Source of the DNA: MED-G16 sp964467915 | GTDB taxonomy: Bacteria; Bacteroidota; Bacteroidia; Cytophagales; MED-G16 | Assembly (NCBI GenBank): GCA_964467915.1 | Contig: CAYXSW010000010.1 | Span: forward strand, 1-48,674 | DNA: 48,674 nt | Direction: 5' to 3' | Shown here: in pieces, positions 16,425-25,826 of the stretch | Numbering within the stretch: the stretch's first letter is position 1 | Layout: each line of letters opens with the position of its first letter | Notes under the pieces: model-generated | What the model saw: only the letters and a program-made list of their open reading frames with translations | Told to the model about the DNA's origin: nothing | The model's database searches: none | Program-made: the position numbers and the translations under genes

Positions 16425-17476
16425 TTTATTCCCAAAATATCTTTAATTCCTTTTTCGTCAGATCCAGAATCAGCAAAATCATCAAATGTCTTCTCTGTTA
16501 CTTGAATTATATGATCTACGATAAACTTTGCACCTTCCAATGCACCTTGCTCATTACTTTTAATACAGCATTCCCATTCTAACACAGCCCACCCTTCAAA
16601 ACCGTATTGAGTTAACTTAGAAAAAATAGATTTAAAGTCTATTTGTCCGTCTCCCAAAGACCTAAACCTTCCAGGTCTTTCTTTCCAGTCAGCATAACCT
16701 CCATAGACTCCAGCCCTTCCAGTTGGGTTGAATTCAGCATCTTTTACATGAAACATTTTTATATATTCATGATAGATATCAATATGATTTAAATAATCCA
16801 TCTGCTGTAACAGATAATGACTTGGATCATATAACATTTTTACCCTACTGTGATTATTAGTAGACTCAAGAAATTTTTCAAAAGTTATTCCATCATGTAA
16901 ATCCTCACCAGGATGAATTTCATAACAAAGATCTACCCCATTTTTATCAAATTCATTTAGAATGGGTAGCCATCTTTCAGAAAGTTCTTTAAAACCTAAA
17001 CTTACAAGTCCTTTTGGTCTTTGTGGCCAAGGATATACATAGGGCCAAATTAATGCTCCTGAAAAAGTAACATGTGCATTTAAGCCTAAATTCTTACTTG
17101 CTCTAGCCGCTAGATTTAATTGATTAATTGCCCATTTAGTTCTTTCTTTTGGATTATTTCTTAAATTTTCTGGAGCAAAACCATCAAACATTGTGTCATA
17201 TGCTGGATTTACAGCAACTAGTTGGCCTTGAAGATGGGTACTGAGCTCAGTAATCTCAATCCCATATGAATTAATTTTATCCTTATAATCCTTTGCATAC
17301 TCCTTATCAGTTGCTACTTTATTCAGATCAATACATCTACTATCCCATGTTGGTATCTGAACTCCTTTATAGCCAAGTTTAGATGCCCATTCACAAATAG
17401 AATCAATATTGTTAAATGGATGAATATCATCCATAAATTGAGCTAAAAATATTGCAGGTCCTTTTATTGTTTTCAT
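16421..17476 (-). CDS. Sugar phosphate isomerase/epimerase family protein (TIM barrel)
   Basis: Xylose-isomerase-like TIM barrel (AP endonuclease 2 superfamily), 351 aa. Recognisable segments are the opening WASKLGYKGVQIPTWDSR, YEIHPGEDLHDG, MLYDPSHYLLQQMD, KMFHVKDAEFNP and AVLEWECC, which carry the Glu, Asp, His and Glu metal ligands of the barrel. Such proteins typically epimerise or isomerise sugars or inositols. It is 3 bases downstream of the Gfo/Idh oxidoreductase on the same strand; together they look like a two-gene module for oxidising and rearranging a sugar. Substrate unknown. Confidence 0.9.
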   Translation of the reverse strand: MKTIKGPAIFLAQFMDDIHPFNNIDSICEWASKLGYKGVQIPTWDSRCIDLNKVATDKEYAKDYKDKINSYGIEITELSTHLQGQLVAVNPAYDTMFDGFAPENLRNNPKERTKWAINQLNLAARASKNLGLNAHVTFSGALIWPYVYPWPQRPKGLVSLGFKELSERWLPILNEFDKNGVDLCYEIHPGEDLHDGITFEKFLESTNNHSRVKMLYDPSHYLLQQMDYLNHIDIYHEYIKMFHVKDAEFNPTGRAGVYGGYADWKERPGRFRSLGDGQIDFKSIFSKLTQYGFEGWAVLEWECCIKSNEQGALEGAKFIVDHIIQVTEKTFDDFADSGSDEKGIKDILGIN

Positions 17477-17479
17477 GTT

Positions 17480-18628
17480 TTAAATATTTATCCAAGTAGA
17501 AGATTTTGATGATTCAATAACTGCATCAATAAATTTCATTCCTCTATAACCTTCCTCTACAGTAGGATAATCATATAGAGGATCATCTGCCTTAGAATTA
17601 TGATAATTATTAACAGAATATGAAAAATTACGGTAAATATTTGCAAAAGCTTCAATAAAACCTTCTGGATGACCCGATGGTGTTCTACAATTTGCTCTCG
17701 AAAATTCAGAAAGATATGAATTATCGACCCCAGATCTGTAAATTTGATTTGGCTTGCCATTCAATTTTAAGAGTAATGTGTTTGGAGTTGAATGCTTCCA
17801 TTCCACACCTCCATTATCTCCCCAAACTCTAATTTTTAAATCGTTTTCTTCACCAGTAGCTATTTGGCTAGTCATTAAGTTCCCTTCAATATTATCTTCT
17901 AAAGTAATTAGAACATTGCCATCATCTTCAAGGAGTCTATCCTCAACAAAAACATTTACCTTAGAGAGTAACTTAATTATTTTTTTTCCAGTAATATACT
18001 CTACCATATTTGCTGCATGAGTTCCAATATCTCCCATGCTCCCTGCCTTTCCAGATTTTTTTGGATCAGTTCTCCAAGAGGCTTGTTTATTATCTGTTTT
18101 TTCTAAACTAGATGTTAACCATCCTTGAGGATATTCTACAGCAACTTTTCTAAGTTTGCCAATTTTACCTGATGATATTAAATTCTTAGCCTCTTTTACC
18201 ATTGGGTAACCAGTATATGTATGAGTTACAGCAAAAGGCAAACTAGTCTCATTTACCTTATCAACTAACATTTTTGCTTGAACTGTATCAAAAGTCAATG
18301 GCTTATCTATTATAACAGGAAATCCTCTATCTAACGCCTTTAAAGCTGGGTCAAAATGAAGATGGTTTGGTGTTACTATAGAAACTATATCCATCCTTTC
18401 GCTAGAATCTAATTTAGATTCATCTACTATCATCTGCTCATATGATTTATATACTCTATCTGGACTTAAATATAAATTTTTTCCTGTTTCTAGAGAGTTA
18501 TTATAGTCTGAGCTAAATGATCCACAGACAAGCTCAATACAATTATCAAGAAATGCAGCATTTCTGTGAATTGCTCCAATAAATGAACCTAATCCTCCAC
18601 CTATCATACCCATCTTTAACTTTTTCAT
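17480..18628 (-). CDS. Gfo/Idh/MocA-family NAD(P)-dependent oxidoreductase
   Basis: Dehydrogenase of sugars or inositols, 382 aa. An N-terminal Rossmann fold starts MGMIGGGLGSFIGAIHRNAA (Gly-rich nucleotide loop) followed by IVSIVTPNHLH and the EKP-like motif as VIIDKPLTF, where the catalytic Lys is kept but Asp replaces Glu. GDIGTHAANM supplies the conserved Asp/His of the C-terminal alpha/beta domain. It precedes the isomerase by 3 bases and follows ppk1 after 50 bases on the same strand, so it may be the fourth gene of a mdh-ppk1 transcript. Confidence 0.92.
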   Translation of the reverse strand: MKKLKMGMIGGGLGSFIGAIHRNAAFLDNCIELVCGSFSSDYNNSLETGKNLYLSPDRVYKSYEQMIVDESKLDSSERMDIVSIVTPNHLHFDPALKALDRGFPVIIDKPLTFDTVQAKMLVDKVNETSLPFAVTHTYTGYPMVKEAKNLISSGKIGKLRKVAVEYPQGWLTSSLEKTDNKQASWRTDPKKSGKAGSMGDIGTHAANMVEYITGKKIIKLLSKVNVFVEDRLLEDDGNVLITLEDNIEGNLMTSQIATGEENDLKIRVWGDNGGVEWKHSTPNTLLLKLNGKPNQIYRSGVDNSYLSEFSRANCRTPSGHPEGFIEAFANIYRNFSYSVNNYHNSKADDPLYDYPTVEEGYRGMKFIDAVIESSKSSTWINI

Positions 18629-18678
18629 TTATTTATTTTTTTAGAAATTAATAATATTTTTTTAATGATGGTAATGAA

Positions 18679-20769
18679 TTAAAGAATAATTGTCTCTTCA
18701 ACTCTCTTAGAATTTATATTGTAAAATTCTTTGAAAATATCAAATTGGTTATCGTCTGATTCTTTTTTTATGTAAGTACCATCTTCTTGTAAAATATAGG
18801 AATTACAGTTATCTCTTAAATTATAATTTAGTATTGTTATAGCCTGTTTTTTTATTGAGTCCTCATTTATCTTAAATAGAGATTCTATTCTTCTTCTAAA
18901 ACTTCTAATCATCACATCTGCACTCCCTGAATAAATAATTGGATCTCCAGAATTGTGAAAATAATATAATCTGCTGTGTTCTAAATAATCACCTACTATA
19001 GAAAAAACTTCAATATTATGACTTAAATTTTTTCTTCCAGGTCTAAGACAACATATTCCTCTTACAATTAAACAAACTTTAACTCCTGAATTACTAGCTT
19101 CATAAAGTTTATTTATAACCTCCTTATCTTGAAGAGAATTTATTTTTATACAAATTTTTGCTTCCTTACCTAATTTAGAAGTTTTAATTTCACCTTCAAT
19201 TAATTCAATTATCTTGTTTCTCATATAAATTGGAGCAGTTATTAAATTCTCATAATCATCCGGAACTGAGTGACCAGTTATTACATTAAAAAACTCTAAA
19301 GCATCTTTAGTATATTTTTGATTAGAGGTCATTAAACTGACATCTGTATATAACCTAGATGTTGTCTCATTATAGTTTCCAGTTCCCATGTGAGCATAAT
19401 TTTTTACCTTCTTACCCTCTCTTCGAACAATTAAAAGTAGTTTAGTATGAGTTTTCAATGACCCTATGCCATATATAACATAGCAACCTGCTCTCTCTAA
19501 CTTATATCCATTATTTAAATTATTTTCCTCATCAAATCTTGCCTTCACTTCAAATAAAACGGACACATGTTTACCATTCTCAGAAGCCTTTAGAAGAGCA
19601 TCAATAACTCTTGAATTTTTAGCTGTTCTATATAATGTTATTTTAATCGATAAAACATTAGGATCATCAGCAGCTTCATTTAAAAGTTTTATTACAGGCT
19701 CAAATGAATTATATGGATGGTGTAGGAAAATATCTTTCTCAGATAAGAGTTCAATAATACTTTTATCAACACTATAATCAATATCAATAGGTTTTATAGG
19801 GGATGGATACTCTGGAAGAAGTTCTGAAAATTCATTAAAGTCAATAATCTGATTAAGAGAAGTGAGATCAATTATTGCATCTGGAGATAACCTCATTATG
19901 TTAAAATCATCAATTTTAAATCTTTCTTTTAATGATTTTAATAAGTATTCATCAAATGAATTGCTTATTTCAATCCTGACAACCCTACTAAATTTTCTGT
20001 CTTTTAATTTTTGTTTTAACTCCTCTAAAAAATTAGTTTCAATATCTTCGGACTCTTCTAAAGTAAAATCACCATTTCTAATAATTCTAAATAAACTTAT
20101 ACTCTCAATAACTACACTCCTAAAAAATTTGTTTATATATTTTTCAATGATTTTTTCTATTGGTATAAAACATATTTTATCTTCAACCTGATACTCAAAA
20201 AATCTAGGCAAGTTGATAGGAATTTGAATAAAAGAAATTTTCTTTTTTTTTGAAGAATCTTTTGACTTAGTTACTACTCCAAAAATTAAAACCTTATTCA
20301 TTAATATTGGAAAAGAATGAAGATTATCAAAAACCATAGGGGTTAACATTGGAAAAATAGTCTTCTTAAAATATTTCTTTATTTTTTTCCTCCCCTCTTC
20401 ATCTAAAATATCAACACTACCTATAATAATTTTTTCTTTTTTAAGATTGGAAACTAATTTATTAGAGAAGTGATCATTAAAATCCTTATAAAAATTTTTT
20501 GATTCTTTTAAAAGATACTCTCTAAAGGGGATCTCTCTCATCCCAGAGTAATCTATTCTTTTCTTATGATTATCTATATAATTGTACAAACTACCAACCC
20601 TAACCTCAAAAAATTCATCAAAATTTGAAGCAACTATTGATAGAAACTTTAGCCTTTCGAGAATACTCCTTTTGCTATTTTTAACTAAGTCTAAAACTCT
20701 ATAGTTGAAATTAAGCCAACTTAAGTCTCTACTAATTAGATTGCTTTTACCAATTTGTTTTAAATCCAT
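18679..20769 (-). CDS. ppk1: Polyphosphate kinase 1
   Basis: Makes polyphosphate from ATP reversibly. The 696-aa length is typical. The N-terminal domain starts RDLSWLNFNYRVLDL, and the phospholipase-D-like catalytic halves contain the phosphorylated His in NYAHMGTGNYN and the second His in DYLEHSRLYYFHN; KARFDEENN and HTKLLLIVRR are also conserved. The ATG overlaps the mdh stop by one base, so the two are translated from one message. This pairing may link phosphate or energy storage to central carbon flux, but could be chance packing. Confidence 0.96.
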   Translation of the reverse strand: MDLKQIGKSNLISRDLSWLNFNYRVLDLVKNSKRSILERLKFLSIVASNFDEFFEVRVGSLYNYIDNHKKRIDYSGMREIPFREYLLKESKNFYKDFNDHFSNKLVSNLKKEKIIIGSVDILDEEGRKKIKKYFKKTIFPMLTPMVFDNLHSFPILMNKVLIFGVVTKSKDSSKKKKISFIQIPINLPRFFEYQVEDKICFIPIEKIIEKYINKFFRSVVIESISLFRIIRNGDFTLEESEDIETNFLEELKQKLKDRKFSRVVRIEISNSFDEYLLKSLKERFKIDDFNIMRLSPDAIIDLTSLNQIIDFNEFSELLPEYPSPIKPIDIDYSVDKSIIELLSEKDIFLHHPYNSFEPVIKLLNEAADDPNVLSIKITLYRTAKNSRVIDALLKASENGKHVSVLFEVKARFDEENNLNNGYKLERAGCYVIYGIGSLKTHTKLLLIVRREGKKVKNYAHMGTGNYNETTSRLYTDVSLMTSNQKYTKDALEFFNVITGHSVPDDYENLITAPIYMRNKIIELIEGEIKTSKLGKEAKICIKINSLQDKEVINKLYEASNSGVKVCLIVRGICCLRPGRKNLSHNIEVFSIVGDYLEHSRLYYFHNSGDPIIYSGSADVMIRSFRRRIESLFKINEDSIKKQAITILNYNLRDNCNSYILQEDGTYIKKESDDNQFDIFKEFYNINSKRVEETIIL

Positions 20770-21695
20770 TAAAGGTTTTCAAGAACAGACATTACTTCTT
20801 TTACATGTTTTCTTGAATCTTCAAGAAGTTCTCTTTCATCAGAATTTAATTTTAATTCAATAATTTTCTCAATTCCCTTTGATCCAAGAACGACTGGAAC
20901 TCCTAGATAACAATCATCAATATTATATTCTCCATTTAATTTAACACAAACAGGAAAAATTCTTTTTTGATTTCTTATAATAGACTCTACCATTTGTGCA
21001 GCCGCAGCACCCGGAGCATACCAAGCCGAAGTACCCATTAACTTGACCAACTCGCCACCTCCAAATTTTGTTCTTTCAATAATTTCATTAAGCTTATCTT
21101 CCTCTATGAGTTCAGAAATTGGGATACCAGAGACAGTAGTATATCTAGGTAAAGGCACCATTGTATCACCATGGCCTCCTAAGAGTAATGCTTGAATATC
21201 TTTAGGAGATACATTCAACTCATCAGAAATAAAAGCTCTAAACCTAGCAGTATCTAAAATACCAGCCATCCCCATGACTCTTTTCCTATCAAAATTTGAG
21301 GTAAGATGAGCCTGATATGTCATCACATCTAAAGGGTTTGACACAATAATAATAATTGAATTAGGTGAATATTTAACAATGTTTTCTGTTACTGATTTTA
21401 CAATTTTAGCATTAGTGCCAATTAAATCATCTCGAGACATACCTGGTTTCCTAGGAAGACCTGAAGTTATTACAACAACATCAGAATCTTTTGTCTTTTC
21501 GTAGTCATTAGTTGAACCAATAGTCTTTGTATCATATAAATTAATTGGTGCTTTCTGAAAAATATCCAACGACTTGCCTTCAGATAAGCCTTCTTTGATG
21601 TCAACTAAAACCACTTCATTACAAACTTCTTTATAAGCCAAAACATCGGCACATGTGGCTCCTACATTCCCAGCTCCTACTACTGTTACTTTCAT
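20769..21695 (-). CDS. mdh: Malate dehydrogenase
   Basis: TCA-cycle enzyme interconverting malate and oxaloacetate with NAD. The 308-aa protein is of the LDH-like type found in Bacteroidota: nucleotide loop VGAGNVGATC (GxGxxG at 7-12), an Asp at the end of the second strand (VLVDI) indicating NAD, the mobile loop Arg in SGLPRKPGMSRDDL, and catalytic His in LGGHGDTMVPL. It leads the mdh-ppk1 pair. Upstream the minus strand has TAATTTTA 16 bases before the ATG, one base off the -7 consensus, which could be its promoter. Confidence 0.96.
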   Translation of the reverse strand: MKVTVVGAGNVGATCADVLAYKEVCNEVVLVDIKEGLSEGKSLDIFQKAPINLYDTKTIGSTNDYEKTKDSDVVVITSGLPRKPGMSRDDLIGTNAKIVKSVTENIVKYSPNSIIIIVSNPLDVMTYQAHLTSNFDRKRVMGMAGILDTARFRAFISDELNVSPKDIQALLLGGHGDTMVPLPRYTTVSGIPISELIEEDKLNEIIERTKFGGGELVKLMGTSAWYAPGAAAAQMVESIIRNQKRIFPVCVKLNGEYNIDDCYLGVPVVLGSKGIEKIIELKLNSDERELLEDSRKHVKEVMSVLENL

Positions 21696-21749
21696 AATAT
21701 TAAATTTTACGTAAAATTAGATAATGAGTCATAAACTTTTGTTTTTAAT

Positions 21750-23081
21750 TTAAATTATTTCAAAATCTAAAATAGTTTTTGTTTTATTAAAAACTCTAAA
21801 CTCATTATTAATCTGGTGACCAACTAACCAGATTATCTTATTATTAGAATCTACTACTACTAACTGATTATTTTTATCATACCATGATACTTTCGCGTCA
21901 GATAAAAAGCTTGAAATTTTTTTATTTTTTTTCATGCCAAGTGGAATAAATTTTTCTCCTTCTTTATAATTTCTTAAAGTTAAGGGGAATAATACTTTTT
22001 CATAGTCTAATTGAGCATTTGAACTACTCTTATTTAGTATGAAATTATCTTTTTCATATCTAGAAATTGATAATTTAATATCTCCAATTAAGATCTCTCC
22101 CAATGATTTAATTTCAATGTTAATCTTATTTTTAAAACTTGAATCAAAAATAAAAAATGAATCTCTGTCGTTGGATAAAATATATTTTTTTGAATAAAAC
22201 TTTTGATTATTATTTTTATTAATAGATTGCATAAGTTGTGAAATCTGATCATAATTAAACCCATAATCTCTCAAAAAATCATAAATTAATAATGAATAAT
22301 TACCCTCATCAAGAAATGATTTCTTAATCTCAATAAAATTTGAGTTGTAGCTTACATATTTTTCTTTAAATTTTTTTATGTGATAGTCAATAAATTCTTC
22401 AACCTTATTAATTCTTTTAGTTGATTCTAAAATAGATTTCCCTAAAGACTCATTAATTTCAGATAATATAGGGATGACTTTGTTTCTGATTTTATTCCTT
22501 GAGTATTTATTTTCATTATTAGATTTATCTTCTCTCCATCTTAAATTATTATTCTTAGCATATTTGAGCAGATCTTTTTTCCCTATATCCAAAAGAGGTC
22601 TAATAATTTTTTTTGATTTTTTACTAATTCCAGATATTCCCTTATATCCTGTAGTTTTTATAAAATTAAATAAGATTGTCTCTATATTATCATCTCTATG
22701 ATGAGCAGTAACTAAAAAATCATACTTATTTTTTTTTAGAAGTTCATTAAACCATCGATATCTTAAGTCTCTTGATGCCATCTGAACCGATATATTATTT
22801 TCTACAGAATAGGTCTTTGTCTCAAAACTTTTTTGATAAAAATTGATTTTATTTTTTTCACAAATAGATTTTACAAATAGTATGTCCGCATCTGATTCCT
22901 TTGATCTGAGTAAGAAATTGCAAGAACAAACTGAAAAATTGAATCTAAAATCTTTAAATAAATTTAATAATACTATCGAATCAACTCCGCCACTAACTGC
23001 TAATAAGTACTTTTTACTTTTATCTATCTTTTCTTTTCTAAAAAAATCTTTAAAATATACTTCTATATCTTTCGTTTTCAT
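21750..23081 (-). CDS. tilS: tRNA(Ile)-lysidine synthase
   Basis: Converts the wobble C of the CAU-anticodon tRNA-Ile to lysidine so it reads AUA. The 443-aa protein carries the PP-loop motif SGGVDS (residues 30-35), the HHRDDNIETILFNF segment, and a C-terminal substrate-binding region (about 350-443) ending with KISSFLSDAKVSWYDKN-type sequence, as in long-form TilS. The enzyme is essential, and AUA codons are abundant here. A -7-like box ends 4 bases before the ATG, suggesting a leaderless message. Divergent from the OstA-like gene. Confidence 0.95.
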   Translation of the reverse strand: MKTKDIEVYFKDFFRKEKIDKSKKYLLAVSGGVDSIVLLNLFKDFRFNFSVCSCNFLLRSKESDADILFVKSICEKNKINFYQKSFETKTYSVENNISVQMASRDLRYRWFNELLKKNKYDFLVTAHHRDDNIETILFNFIKTTGYKGISGISKKSKKIIRPLLDIGKKDLLKYAKNNNLRWREDKSNNENKYSRNKIRNKVIPILSEINESLGKSILESTKRINKVEEFIDYHIKKFKEKYVSYNSNFIEIKKSFLDEGNYSLLIYDFLRDYGFNYDQISQLMQSINKNNNQKFYSKKYILSNDRDSFFIFDSSFKNKINIEIKSLGEILIGDIKLSISRYEKDNFILNKSSSNAQLDYEKVLFPLTLRNYKEGEKFIPLGMKKNKKISSFLSDAKVSWYDKNNQLVVVDSNNKIIWLVGHQINNEFRVFNKTKTILDFEII

Positions 23082-23085
23082 TTAA

Positions 23086-23093
23086 CAAAAATA
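23086..23093 (-). promoter_or_regulatory. tilS: Putative -7 promoter box of tilS
   Basis: Minus-strand TATTTTTG matches TAnnTTTG and is separated from the tilS ATG by only 4 bases (TTAA). No TTG at -33. Confidence 0.45.
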
Positions 23094-23144
23094 AGTATTT
23101 GAAAATAGCATCACATAAAATAATTATCTATCTATTTTTACACA

Positions 23145-24689
23145 ATGAAAACAATATTTTTTAATTTCATTTTTCTAAGCTTAATATCAATTAATCTTTT
23201 CGCTCAAAAAAAAGAAAAAATCACCTATAAGGCTGATGAGATGAAATTTAGAAGAATCAACAAGGAGCCTGTAAGAAAATTAAAAAATAATGTTGTATTT
23301 AATCAGGGAGAGACACAAATAAAGTGTGACTCAGCTAATTTTTATAACAGAAGAAATATTCTAGAAGCTTTTGGAAAAATATTAATAACTAATTCCGACT
23401 CTTCAACAATAGTTGCTGAAAAATTAATATATGACGGTGAAAGTAAAACCGCTAAGTTGAGAGAAAACGTGATTTACAAAAAAAATGATGAGCAAATAAA
23501 AACAAATAATCTAGATTATTACATAGATATAAAAATGGGGGTTTTCTTTGATGATGGGGAGCTAAAGGATGAAATAAATATATTATCAAGTAGAAATGGT
23601 GTGTTTTATGGAGACCAAGATCTATCAATATTTTATAAAGACGTTCAGTTAATTGGTGAAAATTATATTTTGGAAGCAGATTCTATGACCTACAATTCAT
23701 TATCAAAAGAAGCAATTACATTTGGATTCACAAAAATTAAATCTGAAGATAGTGTTATAATTGAGTCAATGGGTGGAATATTTAAACAAGAGACAAATTA
23801 TTCAAAATTAAATTCTAGTAAAGTTGAAACTGATCAATATATTTTGGAAGGTGATATAATAAATTTTGATGATGAAAATTCAATTTATTATGCAAGTAAA
23901 AATGTAAAATTAAAAATTAAAGAATCTGATTATACTGTATTTGGAGATGAAGGAATATACTCAAAAGAAAATAATATCACCAAAATCTTTGGGAATACCC
24001 TACTAAAAAAAATTATAGAAAATGATACATTCTATCTTTCATCAGATACAATTTTAGCTGTAGATAAAAACAATGAAATCAAAACCCTTTATGCTTATAA
24101 TAATGTTAAGTTTTATAAAAATAATTTTATTGGAAAATCAGATTCTATTTTTTTTAATATTAATGATTCTTTGATAAAAATGTATAATGACCCCATTATT
24201 TGGAATCAGAATAATCAAATGACTTCAGATACCATAACATTCAAACTAATATCAAATAAAGTTGAAGAAATGAATTTATTAAAAAATTCATTTATTATTT
24301 CTAAAGATTCATTAGGAAATTTTAATCAGATAAAGGGCAGAAATATGCTTGCAACATTTTCTGATAAGAATTATTTGAAGAATATAAACGTTAGAGGGAA
24401 TGGAGAAACAATTTATTTTGGACTTAATGAGGAATCCAATTCAATTTTAGGTTTAAACTATATTGTTTGTAGTGATTTAAAATTAAATTTTGTAGATAAT
24501 GAAATAAATAATATTGTTTTTTATAAAAACCCAATCGCTAAAATGATACCACCACATGAGATAAAAGAAGAAGATTTATATATTAAATCTTTTGATTGGA
24601 GAGAGGATGATAAACCAAAAATTAGTGATGTAGTTTATTATTTTAGAAAAAAGATATATTTGCGAGATGATTCAAAAACTGAAAATTAG
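23145..24689 (+). CDS. OstA-like (LptA/LptD N-terminal domain) exported protein
   Basis: Probable component of lipopolysaccharide transport. A cleavable signal (about 1-21, ending FAQ) is followed by many beta-jellyroll repeats of the OstA type over most of the 514 residues, for example KITYKADEMKFRRI near the start, QIKCDSANFYNRRNILEAFG, and the recurring pattern of aspartate-serine and 'LEAD...Y' turns such as YILEADSMTYN and YILEGDIINFD. No C-terminal LptD barrel follows, so it resembles a long soluble bridge. Overlap with bamD by 23 bases ties it to outer-membrane protein assembly. Confidence 0.86.
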   Translation: MKTIFFNFIFLSLISINLFAQKKEKITYKADEMKFRRINKEPVRKLKNNVVFNQGETQIKCDSANFYNRRNILEAFGKILITNSDSSTIVAEKLIYDGESKTAKLRENVIYKKNDEQIKTNNLDYYIDIKMGVFFDDGELKDEINILSSRNGVFYGDQDLSIFYKDVQLIGENYILEADSMTYNSLSKEAITFGFTKIKSEDSVIIESMGGIFKQETNYSKLNSSKVETDQYILEGDIINFDDENSIYYASKNVKLKIKESDYTVFGDEGIYSKENNITKIFGNTLLKKIIENDTFYLSSDTILAVDKNNEIKTLYAYNNVKFYKNNFIGKSDSIFFNINDSLIKMYNDPIIWNQNNQMTSDTITFKLISNKVEEMNLLKNSFIISKDSLGNFNQIKGRNMLATFSDKNYLKNINVRGNGETIYFGLNEESNSILGLNYIVCSDLKLNFVDNEINNIVFYKNPIAKMIPPHEIKEEDLYIKSFDWREDDKPKISDVVYYFRKKIYLRDDSKTEN

Positions 24690-25479
24690 TTTAGTAACAT
24701 TATTATTCTTTTTAACCTTCTCCTGCAGTGAGTATAAAAAGGTTTTAAAAACAGAAGGATATGAAAAAAAATTAAAAGCTGCTATTGAATATTATGAAAA
24801 TGATGAGTTTTTCAAAGCCAGTACGTTATTTAATGATATTAAACCCCTAGTAAAAGGAAGTGAAGAATCTGAAATAGTAGATTTCTATTTTGCTTACACA
24901 TTATATAAACTTAAACAATTTGATAAAAGTGCTAAGTATTTTAAAGGGTTTATTGAACTTTTTTCAAGAAGTGAGAAAGTTGTAGAAGCAGAATACTTAT
25001 ATGCAATATCATTATACAAAACATCACCAAATTCTAATTTAGATCAGTCAAGTACTGTAGAAGCAATATCAGCAGTTCAAAATTTTATAAATAAATATCC
25101 TTACTCAGAATACTCAATTGAAGCAAATAAAATAATAGACGAATTACAAGTTAAATTAGAGACTAAGAACTTTGAAAATGCTAAACAATACTATAAAACT
25201 AGAAATTATAAGTCAGCAATAATTGCTCTAAATAATTTCCAAAATGATTTTCCGGACTCATCATTCAATGAGGAAGGAGGATATTTAAAAATTCTTGCAC
25301 AATATCTTATTTCAATAAATAGCTTTGAAAATCTTCAGGAAGAAAGGTTTAAAGAAACAATTGATTTTTATCTTGATTTTATAGATAAATACCCTCAAAG
25401 CTCTTTTCAACCTGAAGCTGAAAAAATGTATGTTGAAAGTTTAAATTTATTGACTAAGTTTGCAGAACAAAAAAAATAA
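24667..25479 (+). CDS. bamD: Outer-membrane protein assembly factor BamD
   Basis: Lipoprotein of the BAM complex, which inserts beta-barrel proteins into the outer membrane. The 270-aa product starts with a lipoprotein signal ending LTFSC, then SEYKKVLKTEGYEKKL, followed by five TPR-like helical pairs, for example AIEYYENDEFFKASTLFND and YKTRNYKSAIIALNNFQNDFP, ending at a typical position. It begins inside the OstA-like gene (23-base overlap), and rpoZ follows after 5 bases, so it lies in the middle of an operon. Confidence 0.95.
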   Translation: MIQKLKISLVTLLFFLTFSCSEYKKVLKTEGYEKKLKAAIEYYENDEFFKASTLFNDIKPLVKGSEESEIVDFYFAYTLYKLKQFDKSAKYFKGFIELFSRSEKVVEAEYLYAISLYKTSPNSNLDQSSTVEAISAVQNFINKYPYSEYSIEANKIIDELQVKLETKNFENAKQYYKTRNYKSAIIALNNFQNDFPDSSFNEEGGYLKILAQYLISINSFENLQEERFKETIDFYLDFIDKYPQSSFQPEAEKMYVESLNLLTKFAEQKK

Positions 25480-25484
25480 TTTAT

Positions 25485-25811
25485 ATGAAAGTCAAATCTA
25501 AAATAACTCACTTAAATGTTGATGAAATAGCTTCAAAAACTGGAAATATTTACAAATCTGTAAGGGTGATTGGTAAAAGAGCGAGGCAACTTTCTGCTGC
25601 TCAAAAAGAAGAATTAAATGAGAAGTTAGCTGAATTTGCTTCTGATATTGATAATCTTGAGGAAGTTTTTGAAAATAGAGAACAAATTGAGATTTCTAGA
25701 TATTTTGAAAGATTACCTAAATCAACAACAGTAGCTTCAGAAGAACTTGTTAATGATGAATTATTTTATAGAAATCCAGAGCAAGAAGAAGAAAATCTCA
25801 AATCAGATTAA
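25485..25811 (+). CDS. rpoZ: RNA polymerase omega subunit (Bacteroidota type)
   Basis: Small RNA polymerase subunit helping core assembly. The 108-aa sequence includes the Rpb6/omega core NIYKSVRVIGKRARQL, in which the invariant basic RARQL helix is kept, and a long acidic C-terminal tail typical of Bacteroidota. It lies between bamD (5 bases) and porD (15 bases). In the gene order I remember for flavobacteria, coaBC lies between rpoZ and porD; here it is absent. Confidence 0.92.
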   Translation: MKVKSKITHLNVDEIASKTGNIYKSVRVIGKRARQLSAAQKEELNEKLAEFASDIDNLEEVFENREQIEISRYFERLPKSTTVASEELVNDELFYRNPEQEEENLKSD

Positions 25812-25826
25812 ATTTTCTATTTCTTA

